This document shows, piece by piece, positions 58,327-64,000 of a DNA stretch of 64,000 nt; position 1 is the stretch's first letter, and the number at the start of each line of letters is the position of its first letter. The stretch is taken from assembly GCF_900101025.1 (NCBI RefSeq), contig NZ_FMUH01000002.1, positions 62,001 to 126,000 of the forward strand, read 5' to 3'. Source of the stretch: Klenkia marina. Its GTDB lineage: Bacteria; Actinomycetota; Actinomycetes; Mycobacteriales; Geodermatophilaceae. The position numbers and the translations under genes were made by a program. A model generated the notes under the pieces. It saw only the letters and a list, made by a program, of their open reading frames with translations. It was not told the origin of the DNA and ran no database searches.

Positions 58327-59162
58327 CGACCCTGGAGAACACGCTCGTGCGACGCCTTGCCCTGACCCTGTCCGCGCTCACCGCCACCGCGGTCCTGGCC
58401 GCCTGCGGCGGCGGGGAGGCCGAGATCTCGGCCCCCGACGAGCCGCTGCGCGTCGGCGCCTCGCCCGTGCCGCACGCCGAGATCCTGCGGTACATCGACG
58501 AGAACCTGGCCGAGGAGGCCGGGCTCGACCTCGACGTCGTGGAGTTCACCGACTACGTGCAGCCCAACGTGGCCCTGGACGACGGCTCGCTGGACGCCAA
58601 CTTCTTCCAGACCATCCCCTACCTGGAGGAGCAGGAGGCCAGCGCCGGCTACGACTTCACCGCGCTCGAGCCGGTGCACATCGAGCCGCTGGGCATCTAC
58701 TCCGGCAGCCTCACCGACCTCGCCGAGCTGCCCGACGGCGGCACCGTGGCCATCCCGAACGACCCGACCAACGCCGCCCGCGCGCTGCGGCTGCTCGAGG
58801 CCAACGACCTGATCACCCTCGCCGACACCGGCGACGCCGCGCCCACCTCGCTGGACGTCGAGGAGAACCCGAAGGACCTCGACATCTCCGAGGTCGAGGC
58901 CGCGCAGGTGCCGCGGTCGCTGGCCGACGTCGACATCGCGGTGATCAACGGCAACTACGCCATCGACGCCGACCTCTCGCCGGCCGAGGACGCGCTCGCG
59001 CTGGAGGAGGCCGAGGGCAACCCCAACGCCAACCTGCTGGTGGTGCGCGCCGGTGACGAGGACGACGAGCGCATCCAGACCCTGGAGCGGCTGCTGCACA
59101 GCGACGAGGTGCGCCAGTTCATCGAGGACGAGTACGACGGCGCCGTCCTGCCGGCGTTCTGA
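58323..59162 (+). CDS. metQ: methionine ABC transporter substrate-binding lipoprotein
   Basis: A 279-residue NlpA/MetQ-family binding protein. The lipobox AVLAAC follows an Arg-Arg signal peptide, then comes RVGASPVPHAEIL and the ligand-site region VQPNVALDDGSLDANFFQTI. ATG 58323 overlaps the metI stop; GTG 58347 with GGAG upstream would give a more typical signal peptide and may be the real start. It ends seven bases before a strong hairpin. Confidence 0.93.
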   Translation: MTTLENTLVRRLALTLSALTATAVLAACGGGEAEISAPDEPLRVGASPVPHAEILRYIDENLAEEAGLDLDVVEFTDYVQPNVALDDGSLDANFFQTIPYLEEQEASAGYDFTALEPVHIEPLGIYSGSLTDLAELPDGGTVAIPNDPTNAARALRLLEANDLITLADTGDAAPTSLDVEENPKDLDISEVEAAQVPRSLADVDIAVINGNYAIDADLSPAEDALALEEAEGNPNANLLVVRAGDEDDERIQTLERLLHSDEVRQFIEDEYDGAVLPAF

Positions 59163-59168
59163 CCCCGC

Positions 59169-59195
59169 ACCCGCCCGGCCGCCGGCCGGGCGGGT
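59169..59195 (+). terminator. terminator after metQ
   Basis: A perfect 12-base stem (59169-59180 with 59184-59195) and a 3-base loop start seven bases after the metQ stop and separate the metNIQ operon from the riboswitch-controlled genes. Confidence 0.85.
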
Positions 59196-59224
59196 GACCC
59201 CGACCGTAATCCCTACTGTTCCGG

Positions 59225-59254
59225 TGGACATTCATCGACGGCGGGGGCTACGGT
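59225..59254 (+). promoter_or_regulatory. promoter of the first SAM riboswitch operon
   Basis: TGGACA (59225-59230), 18 bases, then TACGGT (59249-59254) predict a start near 59261, one base before the riboswitch. The -35 box is the end of the 19-base shared element at 59212-59230. An alternative -10 box, TACTGT, lies at 59214-59219. Confidence 0.55.
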
Positions 59255-59261
59255 CGGAGCA

Positions 59262-59371
59262 GGTCATGAGTGGCAGCGGCAAGCCCTGGCTCGCTGTCCG
59301 GCAACCCTCCTCCGCGGCGGGGTGCCCCAGGTGATGACCCGGCGAGCCGCATCCGCGGCCCGCAAGCGCGG
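59262..59371 (+). promoter_or_regulatory. SAM-IV-type riboswitch 1, upstream of two flavin monooxygenases
   Basis: The 110-base leader has the SAM-I/SAM-IV core: GGTCAT (59262-59267) closes with ATGACC (59334-59339). GGCAGCG pairs with CGCTGTC and is followed by CCGGCAACCC, then GGGGTGCCCCAGGTGATGACC-type sequence and the SAM-IV downstream arm ending GCAAGCGCGG. SAM binding should lower expression. TCCTCCG at 59308-59314 inside the aptamer is exactly complementary to the Shine-Dalgarno CGGAGGA at 59412-59418, a possible expression platform. Confidence 0.88.
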
Positions 59372-59422
59372 TAGCTGGCCCCGCCCCGTGGGCCCGTGCC
59401 GCCGAGCCGCCCGGAGGAGCAC

Positions 59423-60613
59423 GTGCCCCACCCCCCGATCCACCTCGTCGCCGCGCTGGACGGCGCCGGCTGGCACCCCGCCGCCTGGCGTGAGCCCGGC
59501 GCCCGCCCGGCCGAGCTGCTGACGGCCGGCTACTGGACCGACCTGGCGCAGGAGGCCGAGCGCGGGCTGCTGGACGCCGTCACGATCGAGGACGCGCTGC
59601 AGCTGCAGTCCGACGACCCGTTCGTCGCCGACGACCGCACCGACCGGGTCCGCGGCCGGCTCGACGCGGTGCTCGTCGCCTCCCGCGTGGCACCGACCAC
59701 CCGGCACCTCGGCTTCCTGCCGACGGCCGTGGTCACCCACACCGAGCCGTTCCACCTGTCCAAGGCCGTCGCCACGCTGGACTTCGTGAGCACCGGCCGG
59801 GCCGGCGTCCGCGTGCAGGTGGCCGCCCGGGCCGACACCGCCGTGCACTTCGGACGACGCGACCTGCCGCCGCTCGACCCGGCCGCCGTCGCCGACGGGC
59901 CGCTGGCCCACGAGCTGTTCGACGAGGCGGCCGAGTACGTCGAGGTGCTCCGCCGGCTCTGGGACAGCTGGGAGGACGACGCCGAGATCCGCGACGCCGC
60001 GACCGGGCGGTTCGTCGACGTGGACAAGCTGCACTACGTCGACTTCGCGGGCCGGCACTTCTCGGTCCGCGGCCCCTCGATCACCCCGCGGCCCCCGCAG
60101 GGCCAGCCGCTCGTCGCCGCCCTCGGCCACGCCGAGGTGCCCTGGCGGCTGATCGGGCGCTCGGCCGACCTGGGCTTCGTGACGCCCACCGACGCCGCGG
60201 ACGCCGCCCGCCTGGTCGCCGCCGTCCGCACCGAGCAGGCCGCGGCCGGCCGGGAGGCCGAGACCGTGCACGTGTTCGGCGACGTGCTCGTCGTGCTCGA
60301 CGACGACGCGACCGCGGCGGCCGACCGGCTGGCCCGGCTCGACGACGTCGCCGGGTCGCCGCTGCGCAGCGACGCCCACGTGTTCACCGGGACCCCGGGC
60401 CAGCTCGCCGACCTGCTGCTGGAGTGGCAGGGGGCCGGCCTGACCGGTTTCCGGCTGCGGCCCGCCGTCCTGCCCGACGACCTGGAGCAGATCACCCGCG
60501 GCCTGGTGCCCGAGCTGCAGCGCCGCGGCGCCTTCCGCGCCGCCTACGAGGCGGGCACCCTGCGCGGGCTGCTCGGCCTGGGCTGCCCCGCCAACCGCTA
60601 CGCGAACGCCTGA
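59423..60613 (+). CDS. LLM-class flavin-dependent monooxygenase
   Basis: A 396-residue luciferase-like (beta/alpha)8 protein using reduced flavin. The start IHLVAALDGAGWHP, VTIEDALQLQSDDP and HLGFLPTAVVTHTEPFHLSK are typical of the family branch that includes nitrilotriacetate, alkanesulfonate and sulfone monooxygenases. GGAGGAG precedes GTG 59423. It is cotranscribed with a second, larger LLM enzyme under a SAM riboswitch, so organosulfur desulfurisation during methionine limitation is the likely role. The flavin reductase partner is not in the window. Confidence 0.85.
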   Translation: MPHPPIHLVAALDGAGWHPAAWREPGARPAELLTAGYWTDLAQEAERGLLDAVTIEDALQLQSDDPFVADDRTDRVRGRLDAVLVASRVAPTTRHLGFLPTAVVTHTEPFHLSKAVATLDFVSTGRAGVRVQVAARADTAVHFGRRDLPPLDPAAVADGPLAHELFDEAAEYVEVLRRLWDSWEDDAEIRDAATGRFVDVDKLHYVDFAGRHFSVRGPSITPRPPQGQPLVAALGHAEVPWRLIGRSADLGFVTPTDAADAARLVAAVRTEQAAAGREAETVHVFGDVLVVLDDDATAAADRLARLDDVAGSPLRSDAHVFTGTPGQLADLLLEWQGAGLTGFRLRPAVLPDDLEQITRGLVPELQRRGAFRAAYEAGTLRGLLGLGCPANRYANA

Positions 60614-60623
60614 GGAGCCCGCC

Positions 60624-61988
60624 GTGCCCAAGCAGATCCATCTCGCCGCGCACTTCCCCGGCGTCAACAACACCACCGTGTGGAGCGACCCCGCCTCGGG
60701 CAGCCACATCGAGTTCGACTCGTTCCACGAGTTCGCCCAGGTCGCCGAGCGCGGCAAGCTCGACTTCATCTTCCTGGCCGAGGGCCTGCGGCTCCGTGAG
60801 CAGAACGACCGCATCTACGACCTCGACGTCGTCGGCCGGCCGGACACGTTCACGGTGCTGGCGGCGCTGGCCGCGGTCACCGAGCGCATCGGGCTGACCG
60901 GCACCATCAACTCCACGTTCAACGAGCCCTACGAGGTGGCCCGGCAGTTCGCCAGCCTGGACCACCTCTCCGCCGGCCGGGCGGCCTGGAACGTCGTCAC
61001 CTCCTGGGACGCCTTCACCGGCGAGAACTTCCGCCGCGGCGGGTTCCTCGCCCAGGACGACCGGTACGACCGGGCCCGGTCGTTCCTGCAGACGGCCACC
61101 GAGCTGTTCGACTCCTGGCGCGGCGACGAGGTCGTCGCGGACAAGGAGAGCGGGACCTTCCTCGTCGACCCGCACCCGGGGTCCTTCGCCCACCGCGACC
61201 GGTTCTTCGACATCGCGGGCCAGTTCGACGTGCCGCGCAGCCCGCAGGGCCGGCCGGTCATCTTCCAGGCCGGTGACTCCGACGAGGGCCGGGACTTCGC
61301 CGCGGCCTCGGCCGACGCCATCTTCTCCCGGCACAGCACGCTGGAGGCCGGGCAGGCGTTCTACGCCGACGTGAAGGGCCGACTGCCGAAGTTCGGTCGC
61401 ACCCGCGACGAGCTGCTGATCCTGCCCGCCGCCACCTTCGTGCTCGGCGACACCGAGGCCGAGGCCGCCGAGCTCGCCCAGCAGATCCGGCTGGCCCAGG
61501 TGTCGCCGGCGACGGCGATCAAGTTCCTCGAGCAGCTGTGGAACCGCGACCTGTCCGACCACGACCCCGACGGCCCGCTGCCCACCGTCGACCCGGTGGT
61601 CGGGGAGAACACCATCGCCCGCGGCCGGGCCAGCGTGCGCATGCACCGCGACCCGGTCGCCACCGCGCAGGAGTGGCGGGCCAAGGCCGAGGCCGAGGGC
61701 CTCACCACCCGTGAGCTGATCGTCGAGGTGACCGGCCGGCAGTCGTTCATCGGCACGCCGCAGACGGTGGCCGACACCATCGACCGGTACGTGCAGGCCG
61801 ACGCCAGCGACGGCTTCATCCTGGTCCCGCACGTGACCCCGGGCGGCATGGCGCCCTTCGTCGACCGGGTGGTGCCGCTGCTGCAGGAGCGCGGGGTCTT
61901 CCGGGCCGACTACGAGGGCACCACGCTGCGCGACCACCTCGGCCTCCCGCTGCGCACCACCGACCGGGCGGCCGCGGCCGCGTCCTGA
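60624..61988 (+). CDS. NtaA/SnaA/DszA-family FMN-dependent monooxygenase
   Basis: A 454-residue member of the larger LLM subgroup (NtaA, SnaA, DszA, DmoA). Family features are FPGVNNTTVWSDP, ERGKLDFIFLAEGLRLREQ, GTINSTFNEPYEVARQFASL (about 93-112), GRAAWNVVTSWD and PVIFQAGDSDEGRDFAA. DszA and DmoA oxidise sulfones or dimethyl sulfide to release sulfur; the substrate here is unknown. AGGAG lies before GTG 60624, ten bases after the previous stop. A long palindromic terminator follows. Confidence 0.88.
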   Translation: MPKQIHLAAHFPGVNNTTVWSDPASGSHIEFDSFHEFAQVAERGKLDFIFLAEGLRLREQNDRIYDLDVVGRPDTFTVLAALAAVTERIGLTGTINSTFNEPYEVARQFASLDHLSAGRAAWNVVTSWDAFTGENFRRGGFLAQDDRYDRARSFLQTATELFDSWRGDEVVADKESGTFLVDPHPGSFAHRDRFFDIAGQFDVPRSPQGRPVIFQAGDSDEGRDFAAASADAIFSRHSTLEAGQAFYADVKGRLPKFGRTRDELLILPAATFVLGDTEAEAAELAQQIRLAQVSPATAIKFLEQLWNRDLSDHDPDGPLPTVDPVVGENTIARGRASVRMHRDPVATAQEWRAKAEAEGLTTRELIVEVTGRQSFIGTPQTVADTIDRYVQADASDGFILVPHVTPGGMAPFVDRVVPLLQERGVFRADYEGTTLRDHLGLPLRTTDRAAAAAS

Positions 61989-61992
61989 GCCG

Positions 61993-62023
61993 ACCCCGGG
62001 CGCGGTCGACCGCGCCCGGTGGT
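61993..62023 (+). terminator. terminator after the monooxygenase pair
   Basis: A 24-base perfect palindrome (61996-62019, arms of 12) with a 3-base extension after a bulge starts five bases past the stop codon. Confidence 0.8.
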
Positions 62024-62086
62024 CGGGGGCGGGCGCGCGGCGCCGTCGCACCGTCGAAGTGCACCATGCCGATCGGGATTGTCTGC

Positions 62087-62092
62087 TACTGT
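62087..62092 (+). promoter_or_regulatory. -10 box before the second SAM riboswitch
   Basis: TACTGT predicts a transcription start near 62099, two bases before the riboswitch. No clear -35 box is seen. CTACTGT also occurs upstream of the first riboswitch. Confidence 0.5.
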
Positions 62093-62100
62093 GCTCGGCA

Positions 62101-62210
62101 GGTCACGAGTGCCAGCGCGAAGCCCCGGCTCGCTGGCCGGCAACCCTTCCACCGCGATGGGGTGCTCCGGGTGACGACCTGGCGGCTGCGCAGCGCAGCC
62201 GCAAGCGCGG
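62101..62210 (+). promoter_or_regulatory. SAM-IV-type riboswitch 2, upstream of the cysteine desulfurase-like gene
   Basis: This 110-base leader matches riboswitch 1 in length and motif order: GGTCACGAGTG, CCAGCG pairing with CGCTGG, GAAGCCCCGGCTCGC, CCGGCAACCC, GGGGTGCTCCGGGTGACGACC-type sequence, a variable stem (GCGGCTGCGCAGCGCAGCCGC) and GCAAGCGCGG. The desulfurase ATG lies 42 bases downstream. Two copies 2.8 kb apart put both gene sets in one SAM regulon. Confidence 0.9.
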
Positions 62211-62252
62211 GCCCGGCCTCCGGGCGGGCCCCTGGACCGCCAGGAGCACCCC

Positions 62253-63608
62253 ATGTCCCTCGCCCTCGACTGCCGTCCCACCGCCGCCCTGCTGCCCACC
62301 GCCGGCGCCCGGGTCCCGCTGGTCACCGGCGGCACGGTCGACTACGCCAACCTCGACGTCGCCGCCAGCTCCCCGGCCCTGGCCTCGGTCGCGGCGAGGG
62401 TGGCGGAGGCGCTGCCGCTCTACGCCAGCGTGCACCGCGGCGCCGGCTACCTCTCGCAGGTCTCCACCGCGCTGTACGAGTCCGCCCGCGACACCGTGGC
62501 CGCGTTCGTCGGCGCCCGCGACGACGACGTCTGCGTGTTCACCCGCAACACCACCGACAGCCTGTCGCTGCTGGCCGGGTGCCTGCCCGCCGACGGCGCC
62601 GTCCTGGTCCTGGACGTCGAGCACCACGCCGACCTGCTGCCCTGGCAGCAGCGCTCGCGCGACCTGTGCGACGTGCTCACCGCTGCGCCCACCGTCGCAG
62701 GCACGCTCCAGCTCCTGGCCGACGCGTTGGCCGCCCGCCGCTACGTGCTGGTCGCAGTGACCGGCGCCTCCAACGTGACGGGGGAGTCGCTGCCGCTGCG
62801 CCGGGTGGCCGACCTCGCGCACGACCACGGCGCCCTGCTGCTCGTCGACGGCGCCCAGCTGGTACCGCACCGCCGGTTCTCCCTGGCCGAGTCCGGCGCC
62901 GACTGGGTGGCCTTCTCCGGGCACAAGCTCTACGCCCCCTTCGGCACCGGTGCGCTGGTCGGCCGCCGCGACTGGCTGGACACCGGCCGGCCCTACCTGC
63001 CCGGCGGCGGCGCGGTCGCCCAGGTCGACGTCGGGGCCACCACCTGGGTCGCCGCCCCGCACCGGCACGAGGGCGGCTCGCCCAACGTGCTGGGTGCGGT
63101 CGCGCTGGCCGCCGCCTGCGACGCCCTGTCCGCGGTGGCTCCCGGGGCCCTCGAGCAGCACGAGCGGGAGCTGCGCGGTCGTCTGGTCGAGGGGCTGGAC
63201 GACGTCGCGGGCGTGCGGCTGCTGCGCATCTGGTCGGACTCGGTCGACCCCACCGGCGTCGTCTCCTTCACCGTCGACGGGGCCGACCCGGGCCTGGTGG
63301 CCGCCTACCTGTCGGCCGAGCACGGCATCGGCGTCCGCGACGGCCGGTTCTGCGCCCACCCGCTGCTCGCCCGGCTGGGCGTCGCCGGCGGCGCGCTGCG
63401 GGCCAGCGTCGGCGTCGGCACGACCTCGGACGACGTCGACCGCCTCGTGGCCGCGGTCGCCCGGTTCGTCACCGAGGGCCCGTCCGTCGAGTACGCGGTG
63501 GTCGACGGCCGGCACCAGCCGGTGGCCGACCCCCGCCCGGTCGCCGGACTGGCGGGGGCCGATCTGTCCGCGGTGGCCCGAGGTGCCGGGTGCGGCCCGA
63601 CCCGGTGA
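62253..63608 (+). CDS. SufS-like cysteine desulfurase / class V aminotransferase
   Basis: A 451-residue PLP enzyme. The PLP Lys is in FSGHKLYAPFGTGALVG (about 210-226), the PLP-contact Asp in LLLVDGAQLVPH, and an active-site Cys equivalent in DGRFCAHPLL (about 367). These fit the SufS/CsdA branch, which takes sulfur from cysteine or selenium from selenocysteine. Control by a SAM riboswitch suggests a role in cysteine/methionine sulfur supply rather than housekeeping iron-sulfur assembly. AGGAG precedes ATG 62253. The OsmC-family gene follows after 66 bases. Confidence 0.88.
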   Translation: MSLALDCRPTAALLPTAGARVPLVTGGTVDYANLDVAASSPALASVAARVAEALPLYASVHRGAGYLSQVSTALYESARDTVAAFVGARDDDVCVFTRNTTDSLSLLAGCLPADGAVLVLDVEHHADLLPWQQRSRDLCDVLTAAPTVAGTLQLLADALAARRYVLVAVTGASNVTGESLPLRRVADLAHDHGALLLVDGAQLVPHRRFSLAESGADWVAFSGHKLYAPFGTGALVGRRDWLDTGRPYLPGGGAVAQVDVGATTWVAAPHRHEGGSPNVLGAVALAAACDALSAVAPGALEQHERELRGRLVEGLDDVAGVRLLRIWSDSVDPTGVVSFTVDGADPGLVAAYLSAEHGIGVRDGRFCAHPLLARLGVAGGALRASVGVGTTSDDVDRLVAAVARFVTEGPSVEYAVVDGRHQPVADPRPVAGLAGADLSAVARGAGCGPTR

Positions 63609-63674
63609 ACTGACCCACGCACTCCCGCCGAACCCCGGCGGAGCACCGACCTTCCGACCCGAGGAGATTCATCC

Positions 63675-64000
63675 ATGGCCACCCGGCCCAAGGCGAGCGT
63701 CGTCCCCTTCACCAACCACGCGGAGGGCACCGGCGTCGCGCAGACCGTCACCGTCGGCGGCGACGCCGGCCACGTCTTCGACGTCGACACCTACCCGGCC
63801 TTCGGCGGCGCGGACGCGCAGCCCAGCCCGCTGTCCTACGTGCTGGGCGCGTTGACCTCCTGCAACCAGATCACCGCCTCGATCGTGGCCAAGGAGCTCG
63901 GGGTGACCCTCGGCGCCTGGACCTTCGACGTGCAGGGCGACCTCGACACCGCCGTGATGGTCGGCGGCGAGCAGGGCAACGCGAACTTCGACGCGGTCAC
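63675..64000 (+). CDS. OsmC-family protein, 3' end beyond the window
   Basis: The first 108 residues of an OsmC/YhfA-type protein are visible (AGHVFDVDTYPAFGGADAQP, then SPLSYVLGALTSCNQITASI). The Cys in TSCNQ is the first redox-active Cys of this peroxidase-like family; the second would lie past 64000. GAGGAG precedes ATG 63675. Its place after the desulfurase suggests it handles organic hydroperoxides or reactive sulfur species in the same SAM-controlled unit. Confidence 0.85.
   Translation, partial: MATRPKASVVPFTNHAEGTGVAQTVTVGGDAGHVFDVDTYPAFGGADAQPSPLSYVLGALTSCNQITASIVAKELGVTLGAWTFDVQGDLDTAVMVGGEQGNANFDAV

Noticed and set aside
1-64000. CRISPR arrays, tRNA or rRNA genes, insertion sequences, prophage
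   Set aside because: I found no regular repeat-spacer pattern, no cloverleaf-like sequence with TTCRANY, no transposase or integrase frame and no flanking direct repeats. Weak matches cannot be excluded without a search tool.

Overview
The window is a very GC-rich stretch of chromosome from an actinobacterium. Marker families support this: a PIG-L/mycothiol-type amidase, an LCP cell-wall ligase, an Eis-like acetyltransferase, a mycofactocin-type MftD, GAF-ANTAR proteins and two SAM-IV-type riboswitches. The combination with several PP2C phosphatases and a LOV photoreceptor suggests a Geodermatophilaceae-like soil or stone dweller, but that family assignment is an inference. I see no rRNA, tRNA, CRISPR array, insertion sequence or prophage. 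About 60 genes are packed tightly, many with 4-base stop/start overlaps.

Layout. 1-5617: a gene end, an LCP protein, an unknown membrane protein, a lone PTS EIIB with an SRPBCC protein, and an aldehyde dehydrogenase. 5625-17077: a pentose and plant-cell-wall block made of a LacI repressor, a sugar ABC importer, a GH127 beta-L-arabinofuranosidase, a protein fusing a LacI-type DNA-binding head to an NAD-dependent epimerase, and xylB/xylR/xylA. 17185-21403: a small membrane protein, an acyl-CoA dehydrogenase, a RecQ-like helicase and a PIG-L amidase. 21461-24547: an HTH-TOBE regulator and modABC for molybdate uptake. 24644-30396: a TSUP exporter and a peptide/metal-type ABC importer with a fused two-permease chain.

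30506-42878 is a signalling block: three PP2C phosphatases with PAS/GAF/LOV sensors, an anti-sigma-type kinase, a STAS tail, two GAF-ANTAR proteins, a P1B-4 metal ATPase, two molybdenum cofactor genes and a CsbD-like protein. 42892-50836 holds a pair of CBS/CorC membrane proteins, moaA/moaD, membrane proteins, an Eis-like acetyltransferase and an aldo/keto reductase. 51022-56408 holds a DUF3097 protein, an HExxH protein, an orphan mftD, a chemoreceptor and an unknown gene. 56675-64000 is a sulfur block: metN-metI-metQ, two flavin monooxygenases behind one SAM-IV riboswitch, then a SufS-like cysteine desulfurase and an OsmC-family gene behind a second.

Themes across the window. (1) At least 18 genes have a (T/C)ANNNT box 6-7 bases before the start codon and no Shine-Dalgarno sequence, which points to leaderless mRNAs; I used this to choose several starts. 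(2) Three parS-like palindromes lie about 20 kb apart, suggesting origin-proximal DNA. (3) Molybdenum genes are split over three places (modABC, mobA-like/moaE, moaA/moaD). The LacI-epimerase fusion, the LOV-GAF-PP2C-STAS protein and the SAM-controlled organosulfur block are the most interesting systems.
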